From contig JAQWGI010000016.1 of the NCBI GenBank assembly GCA_029238315.1, forward strand, positions 1-64,000: 64,000 nt of DNA. Reading direction: 5' to 3'. Within the stretch, counting starts at the first letter, position 1; every line of letters starts with the position of its first letter. Below the pieces are notes generated by a model. That model saw only the letters and a list, made by a program, of their open reading frames with translations. It made no database searches and had not been told where the DNA came from. Made by a program: the position numbers and the translations under genes. Below are positions 46,049-55,182 of this stretch, piece by piece. This stretch comes from Polaribacter sp. (GTDB lineage Bacteria; Bacteroidota; Bacteroidia; Flavobacteriales; Flavobacteriaceae).

Positions 46049-46068
46049 GTTCGAGCGCAGAAGAGAAC
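46049..46068. repeat. Palindromic element, stem GTTC/GAAC, inverted
   Basis: On the minus strand: GTTC, core variant TCTTCTGCGCTC, GAAC. It pairs in inverted orientation with 46094-46111. Confidence 0.75.
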
Positions 46069-46093
46069 TATTTATAGTTTTATTTTTAATTAC

Positions 46094-46111
46094 ATCTAGA
46101 CTCCGCTCGAT
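46094..46111. repeat. Palindromic element, stem ATC/GAT
   Basis: ATC, core variant TAGACTCCGCTC, GAT. This is the degenerate partner of 46049-46068, in the gap between the S9 and cyclophilin genes. Confidence 0.65.
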
Positions 46112-46149
46112 AAGACATTTTAGAGTTTTTAGTTTTTTAAATAATCTTT

Positions 46150-46776
46150 TTATTTTATAAAATACGCTTTAATGATATAATCAACTTTTGGAAATTTTTC
46201 TCTTAAATATGTATTTCCAAATTGAACAATTGAGTCTTGTTTTCGTCCAAGTGTATCTCCGTAACCATCATAAAACTTTAGTACATTTTCTTTTCCTGCA
46301 ATTACTTTTGCAATCACCGGAAAACCAGTCACACCAGAATATGCTAATTCATCCAATCTATAATTATCTTTTAAATTGATGAAAATCTGATTAGATCTTG
46401 TGTTTACGCCTCCTCTAGCAAAAGAAATTGACATTGCTTCATTTTTAGCTAATACAGGCTCATCATCAATTCCGTTTTCTCTCCAGCTTTTATTAATTAA
46501 TGAATCATTATGAATTCCGAATTGCGCTACAAAATCTGGAACAACCCTAAAAATCGCCAGATCATCGTAGTATTTATTCTTTATTAATTGATACAATCTA
46601 TCAACTCCTTTTGGAGACCAAGCTCTTCTGGCAACAATATCAAAATTACCTTTTGTAGTTTCAAAACGTGCTTTAAACGTATTAGGCGATTCTGCTTTTA
46701 ACCATTTTTCATTGAACTTTTTTGGCGCACAAGACGCTAATAATATAATGCTTGCAAGAAGTAAAACTCTTTTCAT
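46150..46776 (-). CDS. Cyclophilin-type peptidylprolyl isomerase lipoprotein
   Basis: I start this at MKRVLLLASIILLASC rather than at the ORF-track start 39 bases upstream, because this gives a lipoprotein signal with Cys at about 16; the product is 208 residues. The cyclophilin fold is seen in FETTKGNFDIVARRAWSPKGVDRLY and later NEAMSISFARGGVNTRSNQIFINLKDN (active-site type sequence) and GVTGFPVIAKVIAG. It probably speeds prolyl isomerisation in envelope proteins. Confidence 0.85.
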   Translation of the reverse strand: MKRVLLLASIILLASCAPKKFNEKWLKAESPNTFKARFETTKGNFDIVARRAWSPKGVDRLYQLIKNKYYDDLAIFRVVPDFVAQFGIHNDSLINKSWRENGIDDEPVLAKNEAMSISFARGGVNTRSNQIFINLKDNYRLDELAYSGVTGFPVIAKVIAGKENVLKFYDGYGDTLGRKQDSIVQFGNTYLREKFPKVDYIIKAYFIK

Positions 46777-46849
46777 TTTAAAGAAATTTGTTGGTTCGTT
46801 TTTTGACATTAACAAATGTAAGAAAAAGAATTATTTAAAATATTTTTAC

Positions 46850-46890
46850 TCTACACTTGTAGAATAAAATTTTATTTCTACATTTGTAGA
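46850..46890 (+). promoter_or_regulatory. blaI promoter with two BlaI-type operators over both boxes
   Basis: Two palindromes, TCTACACTTGTAGA (46850-46863) and TCTACATTTGTAGA (46877-46890), match the TACA/TGTA operator type of BlaI/MecI repressors. The first contains the -33 TTG (46857) and the second contains a perfect -7 box, TACATTTG (46879-46886), spaced by 19 bases. Repressor on either site should block initiation, giving autoregulation. Confidence 0.82.
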
Positions 46891-46913
46891 GTTAATTCTA
46901 AAAACGTAGAGCA

Positions 46914-47279
46914 ATGCAATTATCAAAAACCGAAGAACAAGTAATGCAATATTTATGGAAACGTAATACTGCTTTTATGAAAGATTTACTAGAAGATTTT
47001 CCAGAGCCAAAACCTGCTACAACAACCGTTGCAACGTTATTAAAACGTATGAACGATAAAGGTTTTATTGATTACAAATTGTACGGAAAATCAAGAGAAT
47101 ATTTTCCACTTGTTAAGAAAACAGATTACTTTTCTAAACACGTAAACGGATTGATTAAGAACTTTTTTAATGATTCTGCTCCACAATTTGCTTCGTTTTT
47201 TACTTCAGAAACTAATTTATCAAAAGAAGAATTAGAAGAACTACGTACTATTATTGATCAACAAATTAAAAAGAAATAA
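46914..47279 (+). CDS. BlaI/MecI/CopY family repressor
   Basis: Protein of 121 residues with an N-terminal winged helix (LSKTEEQVMQYLWKRNTAFMKDLLEDF...TTTVATLLKRMNDKGFIDYKLYGKSREYFPLV) and a C-terminal dimerisation helix. It binds TACA/TGTA operators as a dimer and is normally cleaved when its BlaR1 partner is activated. The partner gene begins one base after its stop. Two matched operators lie in its own promoter. Confidence 0.95.
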   Translation: MQLSKTEEQVMQYLWKRNTAFMKDLLEDFPEPKPATTTVATLLKRMNDKGFIDYKLYGKSREYFPLVKKTDYFSKHVNGLIKNFFNDSAPQFASFFTSETNLSKEELEELRTIIDQQIKKK

Positions 47280-47280
47280 G

Positions 47281-50037
47281 ATGTTACTATATCTATTAAA
47301 AACCACTTTTTGCTTACTGCTTTTTCTAGGGTTTTATCACTTGGTTTTAGAAAGAGAAAAAATGCACAGATTTAACAGATTCTATTTATTAGGAAGTATT
47401 GTTTTTGCCTTTTTAGTGCCTAGTTTTACAATTACAGTTGTTGCTCCAACAGAATTTATAGAGCCAATTGCTGAAGAGTTTCAAATGGTAAAACACATGC
47501 AAACAACAGATATTGCCACTTTAGAAGAAACCGAAATTAATTACATGAATTACGTTTACGGATTGTACATTATTATTAGCGGAATTCTATGCTTCTTTTT
47601 TGTCAAAAACTTACACAAAATATTATCAAAAACTAGAAAGAACGAAAAGGTAAGTTACTACAACGCGACTGTAATTTTACTGAAAGAAAAAATATTACCA
47701 CACACGTTTTTAAAGTACATTTTTATCAATAAAAAAGACTATACAAATGACCAAAAAGAACAACTAATTTTAACGCACGAATTAGCACACGTAAAGCAAA
47801 AACATTCAATTGATGTGCTTTTTATCGAGTTATTGCAGATTGCCTTTTGGTTTATACCAATCTTTAAATTATACAAAAAAGCAATACAGCTAAATCACGA
47901 ATTTTTAGCAGATGATGCTGTCATAAAATCACATAAAAACATTACTGAGTATCAATATGTATTATTAAATACCTCAGCTCAGAACAACAATATTTACTTG
48001 GCCAGTAATTTAAATTATTCACTCACTAAAAAAAGATTACTTATGATGACAACACCGAGTTCCAACACAAAAATCTTGCTTAAAAAGTTATTGGTTTTTC
48101 CATTAACTGCAGGATTTATCTTTGCCTTTGCACAACGTGTAGAAGCGCAAGAAAAAAATCAAACCCCGAAAACAGTAGAAACAAAAAAAATAACTCAAAA
48201 TCCTACTGAAGAAGAATTGTATAAAGATTATTCTTTTAAAGATGTTCTTTACAAATACGTTAATAAAGACGGAGAAAAGGTTGAAAAATCTTATTTTGAA
48301 ATGACCATAGAAGAACAAAAAAAGTTGGGCGAACCATTATTACCGTTGACATTTAAAAAGGAGGTACCAACACAGCAATTAATTTCAGATTTAAAAGATT
48401 CAGAAAAATATGCCCTTTGGATTGATAAAAAAGTGGTTAGCAACACCGTTTTAAACAATTATAAAAACACAGACTTTTCAAGTTCATCTGTAAGTTTTGT
48501 ATATAAAAATGCAAGAAGTAAACGTTTTCCTCAAAAATATCAAGCACATTTAATTACGAACACACATTTTGAAAACAGGAACGATAAAAGGGCCAAGGAT
48601 TTTGAAGACTATAAATTAAAACGAAAAAGAGATCCTAATTACAGAGGTGCTACTAAAAGCCAACAAATAATTCTTTTTAGTGCTCCTAACGCTCATCAAA
48701 AAGAGCTTTCTGAAAAGGAAATGAAAGAATATAGTGCCTTGTATAAATCTGGAGGAAAAAGCAATATATACAAGCAAAAAAATGTACAAAGAATGATTTC
48801 TTTATACAATAGAATGTCTAAAAAACAACAGAACAGTGTAAAAGAAATTCGAAAAGTACTTCCACCTCCGCCAATAAATATAGTTTCTGAATATAAAAAA
48901 CTATTTAATAAAGAAGTAAAAAGAAACGTTCACAAGGTAAAAGACATCAACAAAATGGTTTCTTTATACAACAGAATGTCTAAAAAACAACAAAACAGTG
49001 TAAAGGATATTAGAAAAGTACTTCCACCTCCAGCAAAAATGGACATTGTTTATACATATCAAAGACTAGCTGCGAGAATTAAAAGAACCAGTAAAAACAG
49101 AAAAGCTAATGTTATTTATTTAAAAGAATTGTATAGCAAAATGACAGCAACTGAAAAGATGCTTGTACCAAAACCGTCTAGAGTTTTACCTCCTCCGCCT
49201 CCAAAAAAAAAAATTGATGAAATAGCAGTAAATAGTAAAGAATACAAAGAAAAGTTTAAAAAATATGAAGCATTAAGACATTCTAAACCTCATTTCATTC
49301 AAAAATCAAGCAAAGACAAACAGTTAATGAGTAGTTTATGGTTAGATTTAAGAAAAATGTATTTTTATTCATTGTCTGAAAAAGATAAATCAGAATTAGA
49401 GTTGCCTACATCTCCATATTTACCTTATATCAAGGTCTTATATAATGGAAAATCGTATTATAAATTATATAACCAACTTACAAAAGAAGAAATAAGAGCA
49501 ACTATGGTTTTCAAAGCTTCTGATGTTCATAGAAAAAGTTTAGCAATTTTAGATGAAAATGCACCAAATACAATACCTATCGGAAGTTATAAACTTAGAA
49601 AAGAAAAACCAGAGACTAATTCTACAAATCAGAAACGCTCAATAATAATTTCAATATCTGATGACGGTAAATACGCAATTAGCAAAGATCAAACTTTTAA
49701 AAATTTCGAGTTAATTTCTATAGTCTCAATTGAAAAATTACTGTCTAACTTATCTAAAAACGAAATCGAGAATACTTTTGTTTTTTCAAAATCAAGAGAT
49801 TTAAAAAAATTCCGTTCCAAACCAGCCAAGTCTAAAGAATATCAAGATGACATTGAAATTACATTAATAAAATCTGACATTCGTTTTAGTATAATGAAAT
49901 CATTAAAAGGTGATTATGTAGAACATCCTGTTACACAACTTGTTTTAGATAATACAAAAACAACACAACTAAAATCAAGCGTTGAAAGATTAGCTGTACT
50001 ATTTAAAAAACACGGAATAACAAATATGACAATCTAA
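47281..50037 (+). CDS. BlaR1-like M56 membrane metallopeptidase with long repeat tail
   Basis: I start this at MLLYLLKTTFCLLLF, directly after the blaI stop; the ORF-track start lies inside blaI. The product is 918 residues. Membrane helices are at about 3-20, 30-50, 90-110 and near 270-290. The zinc motif HELAH is in LILTHELAHVKQKHSIDVL, followed by LNHEFLADDAVI, so the peptidase half is intact. After about residue 300 a long periplasmic part carries three copies of a repeat ending in KVLPPPP-type proline runs. No penicillin-binding sensor domain is seen, so the signal is not a beta-lactam in an obvious way. Confidence 0.88.
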   Translation: MLLYLLKTTFCLLLFLGFYHLVLEREKMHRFNRFYLLGSIVFAFLVPSFTITVVAPTEFIEPIAEEFQMVKHMQTTDIATLEETEINYMNYVYGLYIIISGILCFFFVKNLHKILSKTRKNEKVSYYNATVILLKEKILPHTFLKYIFINKKDYTNDQKEQLILTHELAHVKQKHSIDVLFIELLQIAFWFIPIFKLYKKAIQLNHEFLADDAVIKSHKNITEYQYVLLNTSAQNNNIYLASNLNYSLTKKRLLMMTTPSSNTKILLKKLLVFPLTAGFIFAFAQRVEAQEKNQTPKTVETKKITQNPTEEELYKDYSFKDVLYKYVNKDGEKVEKSYFEMTIEEQKKLGEPLLPLTFKKEVPTQQLISDLKDSEKYALWIDKKVVSNTVLNNYKNTDFSSSSVSFVYKNARSKRFPQKYQAHLITNTHFENRNDKRAKDFEDYKLKRKRDPNYRGATKSQQIILFSAPNAHQKELSEKEMKEYSALYKSGGKSNIYKQKNVQRMISLYNRMSKKQQNSVKEIRKVLPPPPINIVSEYKKLFNKEVKRNVHKVKDINKMVSLYNRMSKKQQNSVKDIRKVLPPPAKMDIVYTYQRLAARIKRTSKNRKANVIYLKELYSKMTATEKMLVPKPSRVLPPPPPKKKIDEIAVNSKEYKEKFKKYEALRHSKPHFIQKSSKDKQLMSSLWLDLRKMYFYSLSEKDKSELELPTSPYLPYIKVLYNGKSYYKLYNQLTKEEIRATMVFKASDVHRKSLAILDENAPNTIPIGSYKLRKEKPETNSTNQKRSIIISISDDGKYAISKDQTFKNFELISIVSIEKLLSNLSKNEIENTFVFSKSRDLKKFRSKPAKSKEYQDDIEITLIKSDIRFSIMKSLKGDYVEHPVTQLVLDNTKTTQLKSSVERLAVLFKKHGITNMTI
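48779..49203 (+). repeat. Three protein-level repeats in the BlaR1-like tail
   Basis: Units RMISLYNRMSKKQQNSVKEI, KMVSLYNRMSKKQQNSVKDI and the diverged LKELYSKMTATEKMLVPKPS, each followed by RKVLPPPP or RVLPPPP. The first two are nearly identical at the DNA level, suggesting recent duplication or conversion. Confidence 0.85.
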
Positions 50038-50061
50038 TTTGTATTCTAAATTTAATAAATT

Positions 50062-50088
50062 AAAGCCGCTTAAATAAGCGGCTTTTTC
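50062..50088 (+). terminator. Terminator after the BlaR1-like gene
   Basis: AAAGCCGCTTA pairs with TAAGCGGCTTT, followed by a short T run. Confidence 0.85.
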
Positions 50089-50144
50089 ATGTAACATTTT
50101 TTGTAGAATAGCGTTCTAATAGCATAACTATTCAATTCTTTGGC

Positions 50145-51245
50145 ATGCTTAAAAAATTCTTTCTTATCTGCTCTGGCGTAGACACTACGCTTATTAACGA
50201 TTGTTCTAACGGAGAGCAAAACAAATATGTTGGTATTGGCGCAACGGTTTTCTTTACTGCTGTTATGGCTTTTATTGCTTCTAGCTACGCGTTATTCACC
50301 GTTTTTGATAATTATTTTATCGCTGCTGCTTTTGGATTGATTTGGGGATTATTGATTTTTAATTTAGATCGATTTATTGTTTCAACCATTAAAAAGAAAA
50401 ATAATAAATGGAAAGAATTTGCACAAGCAACACCAAGAATTAAGTTGGCAATTATTATTGCTGTTGTAATTTCTAAACCTTTAGAATTAAAGTTATTCGA
50501 AAAAGAAATTAATCAGGTTTTGTTAGAAGAAAAAAATCAAATGACGTTGGATAATAAAACGCAAATTGCACAACAATTTACGCCAGAAATTGAACAAATA
50601 AATCGAGAAATTGCCGTTTTAAAAAACGAAATAGCAATTAAAGAAAAAGAAACGAATGCTTTATATGAAACCTATATTGCAGAAGCTGAAGGAAAAAAAG
50701 GAACAAAATTAATTGGCAAAGGCCCCGTGTACAATGAAAAAAGACAAAAACACGATGCCGCTTTGGCTGAATTAAAAGAATTAAAAATTGCAAACAGAAA
50801 TAAAATTCAAATTAAAGAAACAGCTTTAACAAACTTAGTAGCAACTCAAAAAAACAAAGAAGCAACAACACAACCAATCATTACCAATTTTGGTGGATTA
50901 ATGGCAAGAATTAATGCCTTAGAAAAACTCCCTTTATTGCCATCATTATTTATTTTCTTGTTGTTTTTAGCGATAGAAACATCGCCAATATTAGCCAAAC
51001 TAATTGCTCCAAAAGGCGAATATGATTTTAAATTAGAAGATGAAGAAAATGCCATTAAAAATTGGGTAGCACAAAAAGTAGATCAACGAAATGCGTTATT
51101 ACAAACCGATATTAACATCAATAAAAAAGTATATAACGATATTTCTGAAGAAGAAGAAATTTACAATTATAAACGGAAAAAAGCACGCGAACTCATGCAA
51201 TTACAAGCCGATGCTTTTTATAAGAAACAACAGAAAATGTTGTAA
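50145..51245 (+). CDS. DUF4407 membrane protein
   Basis: Protein of 366 residues. Two hydrophobic segments near the N-terminus (about 33-50 and 58-76) are followed by FNLDRFIVSTIKKKN and another helix near 100-115. A long charged coiled coil (about 125-255) comes next, then a fourth helix (LPLLPSLFIFLLFLAIETSPILAKLIAP) and a charged tail. This order fits DUF4407. Function is unknown. It stands alone, followed by a repeat-filled gap. Confidence 0.85.
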   Translation: MLKKFFLICSGVDTTLINDCSNGEQNKYVGIGATVFFTAVMAFIASSYALFTVFDNYFIAAAFGLIWGLLIFNLDRFIVSTIKKKNNKWKEFAQATPRIKLAIIIAVVISKPLELKLFEKEINQVLLEEKNQMTLDNKTQIAQQFTPEIEQINREIAVLKNEIAIKEKETNALYETYIAEAEGKKGTKLIGKGPVYNEKRQKHDAALAELKELKIANRNKIQIKETALTNLVATQKNKEATTQPIITNFGGLMARINALEKLPLLPSLFIFLLFLAIETSPILAKLIAPKGEYDFKLEDEENAIKNWVAQKVDQRNALLQTDININKKVYNDISEEEEIYNYKRKKARELMQLQADAFYKKQQKML

Positions 51246-51480
51246 TTTGTATTGTCAAGCTGAACTTGTTTCAGCTTCTCATAATAAGACTCCGAAACAA
51301 GTTCGGAATGACAGAAGATTGTCGTTTTATATTACTCTTAACAAACACAAGCGTTAGCGATAGAAGCATTTGTTTGAGCTCTTTTTAATTTTTCTTTAAA
51401 AAAGCGAGTGCGAAAAGCGCGACCTGAAAGGTAACGCCCGATTTCTCGGGAATGACAAAGGTCTTCATAAAAACTTGTCA

Positions 51481-51500
51481 CCTCGAGCGCAGTCGAGAGG
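51481..51500. repeat. Palindromic element, stem CCTC/GAGG, inverted
   Basis: On the minus strand: CCTC, core TCGACTGCGCTC, GAGG. It is identical to 24167-24186 in opposite orientation. Confidence 0.88.
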
Positions 51501-51524
51501 TCTTCGCTTTTAAAAAAAAAAATA

Positions 51525-51544
51525 GTTCTCGACTGCGCTCGAAC
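51525..51544. repeat. Palindromic element, stem GTTC/GAAC
   Basis: GTTC, core TCGACTGCGCTC, GAAC. It forms an inverted doublet with 51481-51500, 24 bases apart, the same spacing as the 24167/24211 doublet. Confidence 0.88.
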
Positions 51545-51553
51545 TGACAAATC

Positions 51554-52144
51554 TTACTCTTTCTCTGCCATTTTCTTAACGTAATCTGTAATAATTACAA
51601 TTTGCGTTGGGCCAACTTTACCTTCAATAAATTTAGCATTTTCATGATCTAAAGAAATTCTTCGCACCGCAGTTCCTTGTTTTGCAACCATACTAGAGCC
51701 TTTTACCTTTAAATCTTTGATTAAAACAACCGAATCTCCAGCTTGTAAAATAGCGCCGTTTGCATCTCTATGAATTACCTTTTCACTTTCGTCTAAATGA
51801 TCTCCAGATTCTTTCGCGTAACGCAAATCATCATCTTCTAAATACATCATATCTAACAAATCTTGCGGCCAACCTTCTTTACGCAAACGAGATAACATTC
51901 TCCAAGCAATCACTTTTACGGCTCTAAATTCACTCCACATAGAGTCATTTAAACAGCGCCAATGATTTGCATCTGTATTTTCTGGGTTTTCAATCTGATC
52001 AACACAAGTTTCACAAGCCAATAAACTTCCATCAATTCCACCTGTTGATGTTGGTTTTACTTCGTAAATTGATAAATTAGTTGTTGAAGTACATAATTCG
52101 CATTGATTTCCACTTCTATTTTCTAAATCTTGTTGTAAACTCAT
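51554..52144 (-). CDS. PhnA (YjdM-like) domain protein
   Basis: Protein of 196 residues. A zinc ribbon at the N-terminus has CELC and later CETC (SGNQCELCTSTTNL...LLACETCVDQI), and a C-terminal PhnA/SH3-like domain reads GDSVVLIKDLKVKGSSMVAKQGTAVRRI. Despite the name, the family is not established as a phosphonate enzyme. Role unknown. A 149-base gap with nothing recognisable separates it from adenine deaminase. Confidence 0.88.
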   Translation of the reverse strand: MSLQQDLENRSGNQCELCTSTTNLSIYEVKPTSTGGIDGSLLACETCVDQIENPENTDANHWRCLNDSMWSEFRAVKVIAWRMLSRLRKEGWPQDLLDMMYLEDDDLRYAKESGDHLDESEKVIHRDANGAILQAGDSVVLIKDLKVKGSSMVAKQGTAVRRISLDHENAKFIEGKVGPTQIVIITDYVKKMAEKE

Positions 52145-52293
52145 TTTTTTATTTTATTATGATGTAAAAATACTATTATTTGAAGCTATTTCCTGCTTTC
52201 TCTACTCGCTTTTTTTCATTCTTCAAAAAGAGCTCAAACACGCCGTTCAATCAGGGCTAAACTTGCTTATTTACTTTTGGTTTTTAATTAAAA

Positions 52294-53916
52294 TTATTCA
52301 ATTTCTAGCGAAGTAAACTGAAAAGAATCTCCATCAAACAATCCTTTATCAGATAATTTTAAAGATGGAATTACCAACAACGCCATAAACGATAAACTCA
52401 TGTAAGGCGCACGCAATTTACTACCCATTTGTTTTGCCATTGCGTCTAATGCTGCATACGATTTCCCAATTTCTTCAGCAGATAAATCAGACATAATTCC
52501 GGCAACTGGCAACGATACTATTTTTTCTTCCGATTCGTTTACAGCGCATATTCCACCTTTATTTTTGATAATTAAATTAACTGCTTTACAAATGTCCTCT
52601 TCAGAAACACCAACTGCTATAATATTATGAGAATCGTGCCCAACAGAACTTGCAATAGCACCTTCTTTAATTCCGAAATTCTTGATAAATGCAATTGCTG
52701 GCACATCATTTTTATAGCGATTTACAACCGTCATTTTTAAAACATCAGTTGCTGTATTTGAAACTAAGTTTCCGTTTTCAATTAACGAATCTACTGTAAT
52801 TTGATTGGTAACCAATTCGCCATCTAAAGCTTCAATAACACGAATCTTTTTTGCATCAGATTCAAATCTAAAATCAGAAATTGTTTTATAATCGGTGTTA
52901 AAATTATTCAACACTTCAAAAGCTACAGATTTCACAAAAGAATTGCCATTTTTGGCAACTAAGTCACCATTTATATACGTTTCTAAGACTTTAAATTTTT
53001 CTAAATCTTCTACAACAATAAAATCTGCAAAATCGTCTTTTTGTAACAAACCAACATCCAACTTATAATGCTTAACCGGATTTACACACGCAGCTTGTAA
53101 CACTTTAAAAACATCAATTCCTTTTGCAACTGCTCTTTCACACAATTGATTGATATGCCCTAACAACAAATCGTCTGGATGTTTATCATCAGAACAAAAT
53201 AGCATGTTTTCAAAATGCTCTGGTAATAAATCAATCAACGCATCAAAGTTTTTTGCAGCAGAACCTTCTCTGATAATTACCTTCATTCCTTTCTGTAATT
53301 TCTCTAATGCTTCCTCATAGGTAAAACATTCGTGATCTGTAGAAATTCCGGCAGCAATATATTTAGTAATGTCATTCCCTCTTATACCTGGCGCATGCCC
53401 ATCAATGGGTTTGTTATTATTTTTAGCGTATTCAATTTTCTTTAACACCTCTTCATCATCAAACAAAACACCTGGATAATTCATCATTTCGGCCAAATAT
53501 TTAATGTCCGGATTTTCCATCATCAATTGAATATCTTGAGAATCGATAATTGCACCAGCACTTTCAAAAGATGTTGCTGGCACACAACTTGGCGCGCCAA
53601 AATTAAATTTTAACGGAACCTTTTTTCCGTTTTCTATCATAAAATTGACTCCTTTTACACCCAACACATTGGCAATTTCGTGTGGGTCAGAAACGGTTGC
53701 CACTGTTCCGTGTACAACAGCAATTTTCGCAAATTCAGACGGAACCAACATGGAGCTTTCTATGTGAATATGCGCATCTACAAAGCCTGGTAAAATGTAA
53801 TTTTCTACAAAGTGATTTGACTTTCTAACAGCTTTAATTTTTCCGTTTTTAACTTCAACTTCGCCTTTAAAAATCGCTTTGTTTTGTATATCGACAATAT
53901 TCCCTTGAACTATCAT
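52294..53916 (-). CDS. ade: Adenine deaminase
   Basis: I start this at [20 protein letters not shown]; the ORF-track start adds 43 residues that run into the neighbouring promoter region. The product is 540 residues. The amidohydrolase metal site is seen in [22 protein letters not shown], then GHAPGIRG and the [13 protein letters not shown] stretch. The C-terminal adenine deaminase domain includes [13 protein letters not shown]. It converts adenine to hypoxanthine and ammonia in purine salvage. Confidence 0.93.
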   Translation of the reverse strand: MIVQGNIVDIQNKAIFKGEVEVKNGKIKAVRKSNHFVENYILPGFVDAHIHIESSMLVPSEFAKIAVVHGTVATVSDPHEIANVLGVKGVNFMIENGKKVPLKFNFGAPSCVPATSFESAGAIIDSQDIQLMMENPDIKYLAEMMNYPGVLFDDEEVLKKIEYAKNNNKPIDGHAPGIRGNDITKYIAAGISTDHECFTYEEALEKLQKGMKVIIREGSAAKNFDALIDLLPEHFENMLFCSDDKHPDDLLLGHINQLCERAVAKGIDVFKVLQAACVNPVKHYKLDVGLLQKDDFADFIVVEDLEKFKVLETYINGDLVAKNGNSFVKSVAFEVLNNFNTDYKTISDFRFESDAKKIRVIEALDGELVTNQITVDSLIENGNLVSNTATDVLKMTVVNRYKNDVPAIAFIKNFGIKEGAIASSVGHDSHNIIAVGVSEEDICKAVNLIIKNKGGICAVNESEEKIVSLPVAGIMSDLSAEEIGKSYAALDAMAKQMGSKLRAPYMSLSFMALLVIPSLKLSDKGLFDGDSFQFTSLEIE

Positions 53917-53995
53917 TTTAAACTTATTTGTAGCAAACTTACAAAGAATAGAAAAGGATTTTGTAAATTCTAAATAGAATTTTCTATTTTTGATT

Positions 53996-54694
53996 ATGGA
54001 TAAAAAACAGGCATCGCTTAAGTTTAAAAACTGGTCTAAAAACAATCAGTTTTCTTTAAAAAATTTGTTTCCAACAATTAACAAAAGTGAAACTATTCAT
54101 ATTGATTTAAGTATCAATAATACCAATGTTAAAACTGAAGCCGAATTTAACAATCCTGCTTTTTTTGAAGCTAAATTAGCTGATATACAAGAAAAAAATC
54201 CAAGTAAAATTATTGCTGGCGGTTATTTAGAAAAACGTGCTTTATATACTTCTGATATTTACAACTCAGAAAATTCAACAGAAAAAAGAAACATTCATTT
54301 AGGTATAGATTATTGGCTACCAAAAAACACACCAATTCACGCACCTTTTAATGGAGAAATTATGTGTGCAGTTCATCAAAAATCTTTTAAGGGTTATGGT
54401 GGTTTTATCATTTTAAAACACACTTTTTCTGATATTGAATTTTATACTTTATATGGACATCTTTCTGCTAAAAGCATTCTAAAATATAAAAAAGGGGATA
54501 CAATTAATAAAGATCAAGAAATTGGTCTTTTAGGAAATTATTCAGAAAACGGTGAGTGGGTTCCTCATTTGCATTTTCAGGTGATGCTGTCGCTTTTAAA
54601 TTATAAAAATGATTTTCCTGGGGTTGTCTTAGAAAGCGAAATCAACTTTTGGAAAACTATTTGCCCAAATCCTAAACTACTTTTTAAATCTTAA
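53996..54694 (+). CDS. M23-type peptidase-fold protein without signal peptide
   Basis: Protein of 232 residues from the ATG at 53996; the ORF-track start is an upstream TTG. The M23 zinc site is complete: HLGIDYW (His and Asp) and HLHFQVM (HxH). It lacks any signal peptide or membrane segment, unusual for a family that cuts cell-wall bridges outside the cell. Sequence around the active site ([20 protein letters not shown]) recalls M23 domains fused to cytoplasmic aminotransferases. The substrate may not be peptidoglycan. A GNAT gene follows by 14 bases. Confidence 0.82.
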   Translation: MDKKQASLKFKNWSKNNQFSLKNLFPTINKSETIHIDLSINNTNVKTEAEFNNPAFFEAKLADIQEKNPSKIIAGGYLEKRALYTSDIYNSENSTEKRNIHLGIDYWLPKNTPIHAPFNGEIMCAVHQKSFKGYGGFIILKHTFSDIEFYTLYGHLSAKSILKYKKGDTINKDQEIGLLGNYSENGEWVPHLHFQVMLSLLNYKNDFPGVVLESEINFWKTICPNPKLLFKS

Positions 54695-54708
54695 TCATTA
54701 AAACATAA

Positions 54709-55182
54709 ATGAGTCCAATTATCAGAGAAGCTACAAAAAAAGATTTACCTGTATTAAATTCCTTTATGGATGCTTTGGTAGACGTAGAACGATCAATGGA
54801 CACAACGCTTAAAGATGGAAAAATTGTTTATTATGATTTGGAAGGCTTTATTAAAAGTAAGCATGCAATTTTATATGTTATAGAACTCAATACTGAGATT
54901 GTTGCCTCTGGTTATGCAAAAATCAACTTAGACAAAACATACTTAAAACATGATAAACATGCCTATTTAGGCTTTATGTATGTAAAAGAAAAACATCGTG
55001 GAAACGGTTACAATAAATTAATTGTTGATGCTTTATTAACTTGGTCAAAAGAAAAAAACATTAGCGAAATTAGATTAGATGTTTACAATTCTAATCCATC
55101 TGCAATTAGAGCTTATGAAAAAGTTGGTTTTAAAAAGCACATGCTTAAAATGCGAATGGATATCAATGATTTAGAAAATTAA
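54709..55182 (+). CDS. GNAT family N-acetyltransferase
   Basis: Protein of 157 residues with the acetyl-CoA-binding motif VKEKHRGNGYNKLIVDALLTW and the C-terminal NSNPSAIRAYEKVGFKKHMLKM. The acceptor is unknown. It probably shares a transcript with the M23-type gene and ends four bases into the convergent FAD oxidase gene. Confidence 0.9.
   Translation: MSPIIREATKKDLPVLNSFMDALVDVERSMDTTLKDGKIVYYDLEGFIKSKHAILYVIELNTEIVASGYAKINLDKTYLKHDKHAYLGFMYVKEKHRGNGYNKLIVDALLTWSKEKNISEIRLDVYNSNPSAIRAYEKVGFKKHMLKMRMDINDLEN

Larger units (their letters stand above)
51246..51553. repeat. Repeat-filled intergenic region
   Basis: This 308-base gap has no real gene; ORFs at 51091 and 51338 are artefacts. It holds at least five hairpin elements from three families: AAGCTGAACTTGTTTCAGCTT (51257-51277) and TCCGAAACAAGTTCGGA (51291-51307), an inverted pair sharing core GAACTTGTTTC; CCCGATTTCTCGGG (51437-51450); and the TCGACTGCGCTC pair at 51481 and 51525. 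Confidence 0.8.

Noticed and set aside
51091-51357. 88-residue plus-strand ORF after the DUF4407 gene
   Set aside because: It starts inside the DUF4407 gene in another frame and runs into repeat sequence (QAELVSASHNKTPKQVRND).
24167-51544. Possible CRISPR array from the repeated short palindromes
   Set aside because: Copies are dispersed, in inverted pairs, without regular spacers or cas genes.
51338-51550. 70-residue minus-strand ORF
   Set aside because: Its sequence is a read-through of the palindromic repeats in the gap; no start context and no domain.
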